Shown: positions 35,846 through 45,130 of the stretch, piece after piece
How positions within the stretch are numbered: position 1 is the stretch's first letter
Layout: each line of letters begins with the position of its first letter
Assembly: GCA_022614805.1 (NCBI GenBank)
Contig: JAKEHY010000008.1
Location: forward strand, 9,040 to 73,039
DNA: 64,000 nt
DNA from: Candidatus Zixiibacteriota bacterium
Lineage (GTDB): Bacteria; Zixibacteria; MSB-5A5; DSPP01
Direction of reading: 5' to 3'
Notes under the pieces: generated by a model
What the model saw: only the letters and a program-made list of their open reading frames with translations
What the model was told of the DNA's origin: nothing
Database searches by the model: none
Position numbers and translations under genes: made by a program

Positions 35846-36403
35846 CTAACCAGCAATCAGCGGTATTTCTTTTAGTTCTTCTAAGGGCTTATTATGCCAC
35901 ATTACCAGGATTTTATCTTCATAGTTTTTTAATATATCTTTTGAAGTTTTCAGAATTTCTACCCGCAAAGTTTCTTCATTATTATTACCGTAGATAAGCA
36001 TAACCCCGCGATAGTAATTCGCATTTTCAACAAATCCCTTCAGTTTTTTTAGATCCTCCCCCAATTCTTTAAGTTCAACATCGGCGGGTTTTACCTCAAT
36101 TATTGCTAAGTTTTGAGCCATACATCCAGACTTGTGAACAACGAAATCCGGTTTTCTATCTCCCTTAATTATCTCATGTCCACGTTTATCAAGTTCTCCA
36201 TCTAATTCAAAAGAAAACTCATCGGTTAGAGCTTCACGAAGCTGATGATAAAGTTCGTAGCAGTAGACCCTTTCTCGGAAAATTTGTTTTTCGGAGCCTG
36301 CAACGTGTATCCTAAAATAATGAGCCCCTATTTTTGTTGTAGCCAGTCTCAGATGCCGGATAAATTCTTGAAAGACCTTTTCTTTTTGAGCTTGATTATC
36401 CAC
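35846..36403 (-). CDS. PD-(D/E)XK-like protein of unknown role
   Basis: The 185-residue protein is AT-rich compared with its surroundings. Its middle reads GDRKPDFVVHKSG and then NLAIIEVKPADVELKELGED, a PD...ExK arrangement consistent with the restriction-endonuclease-like fold. Around it are helices (VFQEFIRHLRLATTKIG at the front). I do not recognise a named family; similar stand-alone proteins occur as accessory genes and in defence islands. The gene is the last of a minus-strand series but is separated from gyrB by another AT-rich gene. Function is not assigned. Confidence 0.6.
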   Translation of the reverse strand: MDNQAQKEKVFQEFIRHLRLATTKIGAHYFRIHVAGSEKQIFRERVYCYELYHQLREALTDEFSFELDGELDKRGHEIIKGDRKPDFVVHKSGCMAQNLAIIEVKPADVELKELGEDLKKLKGFVENANYYRGVMLIYGNNNEETLRVEILKTSKDILKNYEDKILVMWHNKPLEELKEIPLIAG

Positions 36404-36475
36404 GGAACACGCAGCAAATCAATTTTAAATATCCAAGCGCAGCCAATTTAGAACAGCGTATCTCTTTTCGACTTC

Positions 36476-37084
36476 CTATTTTTCCTTGGTGCGTACTTTT
36501 GTTTTATCCCATTGCCTGAAAATTTGTCTATTTTTTCTTTCTTCCTTTAAAACTTTATTATCAAAGTTTATGACAATATTTTCACATTGCCTCTCTATAT
36601 CCGAACCTATTGATAGCCATTGGTCTTTAAATCGTTCTATTAGAACCGACGAGCCTGTTTCTTTGGGTTCGAATATTTCATCAATTGATTTATCACAATG
36701 GGTCTGTAAGCTATCCCAATTGCAGGATGCCATTAGTTGTTGTTTTTTTACTCTGATTGCAATCCGCAAAACTTCTAACTGGTCGATAACCCTTAGTGCA
36801 GTGGCTGAAATAGCGTATCCGAGAGATTTTGTTTCTTCAACCTTTGCCGGAACTACCATTACTGACAATTTCCATTCAGGACTAATGTCTGTGACAATTA
36901 CATCTCCAATTTTTCGTAGGTGCCTTGAAATGTAGCTTTGAGCGCGGTCTCTTGCGTCGGCATCGAACTCTCCGCTTACCTCGACTTGCACTTTAATATT
37001 CGAATTTTCATCTTTTTCTTGGCAAAGCAGATTATGGAGGGGGGTAAGAAAACTTAAAAAAATGACGGAGGCAACCAATCGCAT
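36476..37084 (-). CDS. small exported protein, unknown
   Basis: The start is taken at the ATG at 37084, preceded by AAAAGGAGAATCCAT; an in-frame ATG at 37282 lies within gyrB and is rejected. The 202-residue product opens with a signal peptide (MRLVASVIFLSFLTPLHNLL) followed by Cys, which is not a good lipobox. The mature part has VEVSGEFDADARDRAQSYIS, suggesting a small alpha/beta domain, and a basic C-terminus. I do not recognise a family. Codon use is AT-rich, like the nuclease-like gene beyond it, so both may be acquired. Confidence 0.6.
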   Translation of the reverse strand: MRLVASVIFLSFLTPLHNLLCQEKDENSNIKVQVEVSGEFDADARDRAQSYISRHLRKIGDVIVTDISPEWKLSVMVVPAKVEETKSLGYAISATALRVIDQLEVLRIAIRVKKQQLMASCNWDSLQTHCDKSIDEIFEPKETGSSVLIERFKDQWLSIGSDIERQCENIVINFDNKVLKEERKNRQIFRQWDKTKVRTKEK

Positions 37085-37116
37085 ATGGATTCTCCTTTTA
37101 AGGTATTTTGTAAAAT

Positions 37117-39425
<2,309 letters not shown>

Positions 39426-39433
39426 GCTTTTCC

Positions 39434-39462
39434 AAGTTAATAAAAATCAAGGGGATTGGCAA
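39434..39462 (-). promoter_or_regulatory. promoter for dciA-gyrB
   Basis: On the minus strand TTGCCA (39457-39462) and TAACTT (39434-39439) are spaced by 17 bases, just upstream of the dciA ATG at 39425. The -10 ends 9 bases before the ATG, so the leader would be very short. Confidence 0.4.
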
Positions 39463-39598
39463 GGGAAATGAAGCAGAGACCGGCCCTTTGATTATATATT
39501 AAGCCGTTGTATCACAACATCTTATGGCCAATCTCTGGTTTTTGGTTGGATTTTTGGAGCGGTTCGATTGGAAACAGTGTAAGTTGTGTTTGGAGCAA

Positions 39599-40204
39599 TC
39601 AAAAATCGACTTTTATTTTGACCAGAAAACTCTTTTTTTCCGCGTCCGATTCAAAGAAAATGTTTCCGATTTTTGGCACCCCTTCCCCCGTATCCTGCGA
39701 CAGGTGGGCATCCACATAGGCGTCCAGCATCGAAACCGCCGTGGCGGCGGCATAGAGCCATAAAAACAGATTACGGTTGTTGGTATGGACCCGGTAACCC
39801 TCCAAGTCCAAATCATCTTTGGCATCCGAAGCCCGCTTCCACTCCACAACCGCCGTTCCCAGCAAGGTCCCCTGCCCCCCGGCGATGATTACGGCCTTGA
39901 AATATTTTTTGTTGTAGAGCTGTCCCCAACCGGGGATGGCCAAAGAGCGCAAAAGCGCTCCGGAAGGGGAAGGGAAATTTGTTTTTTTCTCCGGCACCAA
40001 AGTTTTTTTCCCGGAAGTGTCGGTTGCCGAAGGAAGGGCGAGTGTGTCGGCTCCCCGGGAGGAAGTGTCCCTCCCTTGAACAAGAACCGTGTCGGTTGGC
40101 GGTTTTGGTTGCAGGGAATCGGCGCCGGTCGTATCCGGTGCGGCAACTTGAGCGGATGCGTCCGCGGCCAGTCCGAAAATCAACCCCAATAAAAATCTTC
40201 TCAT
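39599..40204 (-). CDS. DUF5683-domain envelope protein
   Basis: The 201-residue protein starts with a signal peptide (MRRFLLGLIFGLAADASAQ), followed by a Thr/Asp/Pro-rich low-complexity stretch. The conserved DUF5683 block is ALLRSLAIPGWGQLYNKKYF, where the PGxGQxYN motif precedes membrane-inserting hydrophobic segments. The family is typical of Bacteroidetes and relatives, and its role is unknown. The ATG overlaps the lipid kinase stop by 4 bases, so the two are translationally linked. Confidence 0.8.
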   Translation of the reverse strand: MRRFLLGLIFGLAADASAQVAAPDTTGADSLQPKPPTDTVLVQGRDTSSRGADTLALPSATDTSGKKTLVPEKKTNFPSPSGALLRSLAIPGWGQLYNKKYFKAVIIAGGQGTLLGTAVVEWKRASDAKDDLDLEGYRVHTNNRNLFLWLYAAATAVSMLDAYVDAHLSQDTGEGVPKIGNIFFESDAEKKSFLVKIKVDF

Positions 40205-41085
40205 TGCCGCACCAGAAAGGTGAGTTTTTGGGGGGCCAAACCGATGGTTATCGGGAAACTGATTTGCACGGGGTCGCCGTCAATGTGCACGGGCGTTCCG
40301 GCCGGGGCGTTGATGGCGATGTTTTTGGCCCGGTAGATTTTGGTGAACTCCAGCCGGGTATGGCGGCCTTTGAAAAGCCGGGGAAAGTTCCAAAGGATTT
40401 GCCTTTTGCTCACCGCCTCCACCAAACAAAGGTCCAAAATGCCGTCATCCGGGACGGCGTCCGGCGTCAGGAAAAATCCCCCTCCCACCCGGGGGCCGTT
40501 GCCGACCGACAGAGAAGTGGCTTTGACCGTGCGGGCAAGGGATTCGAATTTCAGTTCGAGGTCGAAAGGGGTTAAATTTTTGGTCTGGGATAGGAGGGCC
40601 CGGACGTAGCGCAGCTTGCCCGGCCAGTTTTTGAACGTGCCGCTGGCGGCGGCCACCTGGGCATCGAAACCTACACCGAAAGAATTAAAAAAGTAATGGC
40701 CGTTGGCGGTTCCCACGTCCAATTTTTTTTCCCGGGCGCGCAGGTATTCAAAAGTGAACCTTTTGGGGTTGGTCGGAAAACGGGAAAGATGACAAATGTC
40801 GTTTCCGGCGCCGGCGGGATACAGATTGACCGGGATGTTTTTCCCCAAAAAGTACGGGGCGACTTTGGCAAAGGCGCCGTCGCCGCCGACCACCAAAACC
40901 CGGCTCCAGCGCAGCTCGGCGCTTTTCCACCAGCGGTTGAAATCCTCTAAATTGGGGCAAAGGTAACTTCCCACTTCAAAGTTTTCGCTCAAAGTCCTTG
41001 TCAAGACCGGGAGCAAGTCTTTGACCTTGCCGCTCCCGGCGGCGGGGTTGCCCCACAAAAGCAGTTTCGGTTTCAACGCTGCCAT
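40201..41085 (-). CDS. diacylglycerol kinase-family lipid kinase
   Basis: The 294-residue protein belongs to the DAGK catalytic family (YegS/DgkB-like). The phosphate-binding start reads LLLWGNPAAGSGK, the nucleotide motif is VVGGDGAF at 66-73, and NLYPAGAGNDICHLSRFP matches the usual P-x-G-T-x-N-D block with Ala in place of Thr. FNSFGVGFDAQVA and a C-terminal GTPVHIDGDPVQISFP complete the fold. It should phosphorylate a membrane lipid, with diacylglycerol the best guess. It forms a two-gene unit with the DUF5683 gene. Confidence 0.87.
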   Translation of the reverse strand: MAALKPKLLLWGNPAAGSGKVKDLLPVLTRTLSENFEVGSYLCPNLEDFNRWWKSAELRWSRVLVVGGDGAFAKVAPYFLGKNIPVNLYPAGAGNDICHLSRFPTNPKRFTFEYLRAREKKLDVGTANGHYFFNSFGVGFDAQVAAASGTFKNWPGKLRYVRALLSQTKNLTPFDLELKFESLARTVKATSLSVGNGPRVGGGFFLTPDAVPDDGILDLCLVEAVSKRQILWNFPRLFKGRHTRLEFTKIYRAKNIAINAPAGTPVHIDGDPVQISFPITIGLAPQKLTFLVRQ

Positions 41086-41212
41086 AGCCGGCTATAATAT
41101 CGAAAAAAGACGAAGCCGCCAAGTTTTTTGTCGGGGTGGTAATCAAATTTCGAAAAGAGCTTGATTTCTTAATTTTTTGCTCTACCTTACCAATCGCAAG
41201 GAGATATCTTCA

Positions 41213-42445
41213 ATGTCGGTAAAGAAATCTGCGACAGCCATCACCTTAGGCGTAATATTACTTCTTTCCGGGGTCGCTTTTTCCAAATCCGCCTGGCGGC
41301 GGGTGGACAGCGGCACGCAATACTTTATGAAATCCATTTCCGCCCCGGACTCCTTGCACGTCTGGGTGACGGGAAGCGGACGCGTTTTACGTTCCACGGA
41401 TGGGGGATTAAGTTGGAGCATTCAATTCAATTCGCCAAGTGTGGGGTTCGATATAGTCAGATTTGTTGACTCTTTGCACGGCTGGGGTTTGGGGGCTTTT
41501 TGTTGCTATGTTTCGGTTGTCTATAGAACGGTTGATGGCGGCAGTACTTGGAATCAGGTCAACTTTCCACCTACGATACAACCAATACGTGCGGCCAGTT
41601 TCGTAGATACCCTTAACGGCTGGGCGGCCGCCGATGGAGATACAATATATCGTACTACAAACGGAGGTTTAAGTTGGACCCCTCATTTCGTGGGAGAAAG
41701 TTCCTTTATCCCCTTTCAAATTCAGTTTGTGGACAGTTTGAGAGGATGGGTGGCAGGGTCAAAGTTCACCGGCAATGAATACCCCCGAATTTTTCACAGT
41801 TCGGATGGGGGGAGAAATTGGGTGATGCAGAGTTTGAATCTGGCCGATACGGGTGGTTACGTCAAAGATATTGACTTCATTGACGGCAATATCGGCTGGC
41901 TTTTGACGGCGGTGGCAGGAGAGAGAATTTATCGTACTACGGATGGGGGTGTCACTTGGGCAGTTATGTATGGGGAAGCCGGCGGGCCCATCAGAAAAGC
42001 ATTGGATTTTATTGACGATTCGAGAGGATGGATGGCTGGAACAACATTCTTTGGCGGCTTCGTTTCAACCATCGGCCACAGCATTGACAGCGGCAAAAGT
42101 TTTGTTGATACGGTGATTCAGGAAGGCGGTGATGCTCAAAAAATCAAGATGTTCAATGAAAACATCGGGTGGGCTGTCGATGATGCAGGAGGTGTCCTGC
42201 TATATGCGCCGCCGACACTGGGGGACGTGAACTGGGACGGGAATTTTACCAGCGCTGATGTCGTGCTTGAAATAAATAAGGTATTTCTGGAAGAACCTTT
42301 TCCCGCTCCGGCGGAGGCAGGCGACGTTAATTGCGACAGCCGGTTTAGTGCTGCGGATGTAGTTTGGCTGTTGCAAGCGATATTTATGGAAAGACCGTTT
42401 CCTTGTAGTATTGCTTCACAGACCGATTTGGCAAACTTAAGTTAG
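41213..42445 (+). CDS. secreted YCF48/BNR-repeat protein with dockerin tag
   Basis: The ATG at 41213 follows AAGGAGATATCTTCA; an in-frame ATG at 41177 lacks a site. The product is 410 residues with a signal peptide (ATAITLGVILLLSGVAFS). The mature region is a beta-propeller of YCF48/BNR-type repeats, each close to YRTTDGGVTWAVMY and DSLHGWGLG (for example IYRTTNGGLSWTPHF). The last 65 residues are a dockerin: GDVNWDGNFTSADVV and GDVNCDSRFSAADVV, followed by RPFPC and a 10-residue tail. An amber stop at 42443 ends the frame, and a T9SS-like tail follows in the same phase. The protein is probably surface-displayed. Its ligand is unknown. Confidence 0.82.
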   Translation: MSVKKSATAITLGVILLLSGVAFSKSAWRRVDSGTQYFMKSISAPDSLHVWVTGSGRVLRSTDGGLSWSIQFNSPSVGFDIVRFVDSLHGWGLGAFCCYVSVVYRTVDGGSTWNQVNFPPTIQPIRAASFVDTLNGWAAADGDTIYRTTNGGLSWTPHFVGESSFIPFQIQFVDSLRGWVAGSKFTGNEYPRIFHSSDGGRNWVMQSLNLADTGGYVKDIDFIDGNIGWLLTAVAGERIYRTTDGGVTWAVMYGEAGGPIRKALDFIDDSRGWMAGTTFFGGFVSTIGHSIDSGKSFVDTVIQEGGDAQKIKMFNENIGWAVDDAGGVLLYAPPTLGDVNWDGNFTSADVVLEINKVFLEEPFPAPAEAGDVNCDSRFSAADVVWLLQAIFMERPFPCSIASQTDLANLS

Positions 42446-42544
42446 TTTGAAAGAACCATTGCCGTCCTTGCGGTCGGAATTTATCTCTACAAAATCCGAG
42501 CGGGAAGTTATGTGGAAACGAAGAAGATGCAGCTGGTGAAATAG
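42446..42544 (+). pseudogene. in-frame remnant of a T9SS C-terminal sorting domain
   Basis: Directly after the TAG stop of the preceding gene, and in the same frame, the sequence stays open for 32 codons and reads GIYLYKIRAGSYVETKKMQL, then VK and a stop. This matches the last part of T9SS type A tails (SGxYxYxLxAGxxxxTKKMxLxK). The earlier NYPNPFNP part is missing. It is either debris of an older sorting domain or a tail reached only by amber readthrough. Confidence 0.6.
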
Positions 42545-42563
42545 AAATTCACTTAGTCAGAAA

Positions 42564-42588
42564 AGCCGCTCGCAAGGGCGGCTTTTTG
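42564..42588 (+). terminator. Rho-independent terminator before the SRP RNA gene
   Basis: AGCCGCTC (42564-42571) pairs with GGGCGGCT (42576-42583) around a GCAA tetraloop and is followed by TTTTT. Confidence 0.85.
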
Positions 42589-42592
42589 TTTG

Positions 42593-42621
42593 TTGCGAAC
42601 TTTCCGCTTTCCGGCTATCTT
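42593..42621 (+). promoter_or_regulatory. promoter of the SRP RNA gene
   Basis: TTGCGA (42593-42598) and TATCTT (42616-42621) are spaced by 17 bases. The predicted transcription start coincides with the base of the RNA's closing stem at 42628. Confidence 0.6.
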
Positions 42622-42627
42622 CCTTTC

Positions 42628-42724
42628 GGCCAGGTCCGGCGCACAGAAGGAGTGTCAAACCCCGCCAGGGCCGGAAGGCAGCAACGGTAGATAACGACTT
42701 TTGGTGCCGCCGGGTAGCCTGGCC
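42628..42724 (+). ncRNA. ffs: signal recognition particle RNA (4.5S, small bacterial type)
   Basis: The conserved tip is present: CCAGGGCCGGAAGGCAGCAA followed by the asymmetric internal loop strand. The ends GGCCAGG (42628-42634) and CCTGGCC (42718-42724) close a long hairpin of about 97 bases, and TTTT follows. SRP RNA binds Ffh to target membrane and exported proteins. Its place just before dnaX and ybaB is the usual one. Confidence 0.92.
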
Positions 42725-42827
42725 TTTTAAATACAGAGATTAGAGACTGGAGATTGGAGATTGGTTAAAGACGGGTCCAGGTTTGGTGCCCGAACCGGAA
42801 GTCGGTTATGCCGCTGAAAGGCCTTGA

Positions 42828-44579
42828 ATGTCCTATCTGGTTTTAGCGCGAAAGTACCGCCCGGCTGCCTTTGACGAGGTGGTGGCGCAGGATTTGGTTG
42901 TTTCCACCCTAAAAAACGCCATCGAAAGAGGAAAAGTCTCCCACGCCTATTTGTTCACCGGGCCGCGCGGTTCGGGAAAGACCACCGTCGCCCGCATTTT
43001 AGCCAAGGCCTTAAACTGCGAAAAGGGGCCGACCGCCAAACCCTGCAACGTCTGCCCCCGCTGCCGGGACATAACCGCCGGGGTCAGTTTGGACGTCATC
43101 GAAATCGACGGCGCCTCCCACAACTCGGTCGATGACGTGCGCGAGTTGAACGAAAACGTCCGCTATGCCACCGCCGGCGGGCGCCGGATTTACATCATCG
43201 ACGAGGTGCATATGCTTTCGGGGGCGGCCTTCAATGCCCTTTTGAAAACGTTGGAAGAGCCGCCCCCCCACGCCGTTTTCGTTTTGGCCACCACCGAAGT
43301 CTCCAAAATCCCCGCCACCATCCTTTCCCGCTGCCAGCGTTTCGATTTCCGCCGCATCCCGCCGCCCGCCCTCACCTCCACCTTGCAAAATATCTGTGCT
43401 AAGGAGGGCATTGAAGTGGAGCCGGAGGCCCTGGCCATCCTCGTCCGCAAGGCGGACGGCTCCCTGCGGGACGGGCTTTCGCTTTTGGACCAGGTCTGGA
43501 CTCTTTCCGGGGGAAGGATAACCAAAGAGAAAGTCGAGCAGGCCCTGGGTCTTTTGGGATTGGAGGTTTTTTTTGAATTAACCGACGCCCTTGCCCAAAA
43601 GGATGCCGCCCGGACCCTTTCGGTTTTTGACCGAGTAATGGAAAAGGGGGCGGACGTCGAGGATTTTTTGGACCAGTTGCTTTACCATCTGCGCAATTTG
43701 TTGGTGGCCCGCTTGAAAGAGCATTCGGAAGAGCTTTTGCCGTTTTCGGAAACGGAACGGCAGGAGTACGCCGGGCGGGCCAGGCAGTTTGCCGAAGGGG
43801 ATGTTCTGCGAATGATGAAGGCGGTTTCCGATTTGAAGCTGAATTTGAGCCGCTTGGCCGACCCCAAGATTCTGGTGGAAGCGGAGCTGGTCAAACTGGC
43901 CTGGCTGGATTCGACCGTTGAGTTGAAAGAGGTTCTGGAAAACTTGGAAGAAGGCGGCGGTTTGTCTTCGTCCGGTTCGGCACCAAAGAGGAGTTTTTCG
44001 GGCAACCCACCCGGGTCGTTTCCCACGGCCGGAGGGGCATCGGCCGAATCTTCTGTCCGCGCATCCGGCTCCGGCGGCAGACCCTCGGTTTCACGGGGTC
44101 CGCAAAGTTTTGGAAGTGGCGAACCTTCCCCGAAAACCGCGCCTCCGGCGGTTTTTACCCCGCCCGGCAAGGCGGTGGAAGGCACGGTTTGGAGGCAGGT
44201 TTTGGACCGGATGCGCAAGGAAAACCCGGGTGACGTTATCTTCTTGGAACAATCACAACCGTACTTCTCCGAAAAGGATGAATTGATTTTACCGTTCGGC
44301 CGGTCTTACGAAGCAATAGTAAAAAAGAAATTCGGCGGGGTTGGCAACGGCCGGAAGATTCTGGACGAAGTGTTGTCGGATGTTTTGGGGCGGAGGGTTG
44401 TCTTGAAAATCGAATTCGTTGCCAATGGGCCGGCCGCCGCACCCGTTGCTCCGGCAGCCGCTTCCGCCCGCATTTCAGTCGCTGACTGGCTGGAAAAACA
44501 CCCCGACTGGAAGGAGATTTGGGATAAGCTGCAATTGGAAGCGATAGAAAGAAAGCCGAATACGTCCGGGGCCAACTGA
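42828..44579 (+). CDS. dnaX: DNA polymerase III gamma/tau subunit
   Basis: The 583-residue clamp-loader ATPase opens MSYLVLARKYRPAAFDEVVA. It has Walker A (FTGPRGSGKTTVARIL), the zinc cysteines CNVCPRC, Walker B with IIDEVHMLSGAAFNALLKTL, the arginine-bearing SRCQRFDFRR, and sensor motifs. After domain III a Gly/Ser/Pro-rich linker leads to a C-terminal tau-like domain (WRQVLDRMRKENPG onward). An in-phase A AAA AAG heptamer lies at 44321-44327, the same slippery sequence used for gamma/tau frameshifting in E. coli, but close to the C-terminus. ybaB follows 39 bases later, and recR is not seen. Confidence 0.95.
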   Translation: MSYLVLARKYRPAAFDEVVAQDLVVSTLKNAIERGKVSHAYLFTGPRGSGKTTVARILAKALNCEKGPTAKPCNVCPRCRDITAGVSLDVIEIDGASHNSVDDVRELNENVRYATAGGRRIYIIDEVHMLSGAAFNALLKTLEEPPPHAVFVLATTEVSKIPATILSRCQRFDFRRIPPPALTSTLQNICAKEGIEVEPEALAILVRKADGSLRDGLSLLDQVWTLSGGRITKEKVEQALGLLGLEVFFELTDALAQKDAARTLSVFDRVMEKGADVEDFLDQLLYHLRNLLVARLKEHSEELLPFSETERQEYAGRARQFAEGDVLRMMKAVSDLKLNLSRLADPKILVEAELVKLAWLDSTVELKEVLENLEEGGGLSSSGSAPKRSFSGNPPGSFPTAGGASAESSVRASGSGGRPSVSRGPQSFGSGEPSPKTAPPAVFTPPGKAVEGTVWRQVLDRMRKENPGDVIFLEQSQPYFSEKDELILPFGRSYEAIVKKKFGGVGNGRKILDEVLSDVLGRRVVLKIEFVANGPAAAPVAPAAASARISVADWLEKHPDWKEIWDKLQLEAIERKPNTSGAN

Positions 44580-44618
44580 TTTTCTTTCAATTTCGATGGG
44601 GTTTTCTATGGAGATTCG

Positions 44619-44942
44619 ATGAAAGGTTTTGGTGACATCTTTAAGCAGGCCCAGCAGTTTCAGCAAAAATTGGAGCAAATTCAGGCCGAACTTGCCCAGA
44701 CCCGGGTGGAAGGCACGGCCGGGGGAGGAATGGTTCGGGTGATCGCCAACGGCAAACAGGAAATCGTGGAGCTCAAAATTGAACGGGAAGTGGTTAACCC
44801 GGAGGAAGTGGAGATGTTGCAGGACTTAATCTTGGCCGCTTTGGCCCAAGCCCGCGAAAAAGCGGCCGCCTTGGCGCAGGAAAAGATGATGGCTTTGACC
44901 GGCGGGTTGAAAATCCCCGGCCTGCCCGGATTTGGAATGTAA
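44619..44942 (+). CDS. ybaB: YbaB/EbfC nucleoid-associated protein
   Basis: The 107-residue DNA-binding protein starts MKGFGDIFKQAQQFQQKLEQ. It has the family block VEGTAGGGMVRVIANGKQEI and the tail LPGFGM after a Lys/Met-rich helix. YbaB dimers bind DNA as tweezers and co-occur with dnaX and recR. The ATG is preceded by GGAGATTCG. It is the last gene of the ffs-dnaX-ybaB group here. Confidence 0.93.
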   Translation: MKGFGDIFKQAQQFQQKLEQIQAELAQTRVEGTAGGGMVRVIANGKQEIVELKIEREVVNPEEVEMLQDLILAALAQAREKAAALAQEKMMALTGGLKIPGLPGFGM

Positions 44943-45014
44943 GTGGTTGTTAGAGAAATAATTAACAAATTTCACCTTCCCCCTATCAGAATCCGTTTGG
45001 AAGCAAGATTTCCC

Positions 45015-45043
45015 TTGACACTAAAGTACTTCCCCGCTAAATT
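45015..45043 (+). promoter_or_regulatory. promoter of the large lamin-tail/clostripain-like gene
   Basis: TTGACA (45015-45020) and TAAATT (45038-45043) have 17-base spacing. The leader of about 80 bases ends with AAGGGGAGG (45118-45126) before the ATG at 45131. Confidence 0.6.
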
Positions 45044-45130
45044 TGGTTTGCTACTACAGTTTCGGAGAGGAGCTTTTGGAGGCTTAAAGCGAGTTTTTAA
45101 AACTTCACATATTTCTTAAGGGGAGGCTTT

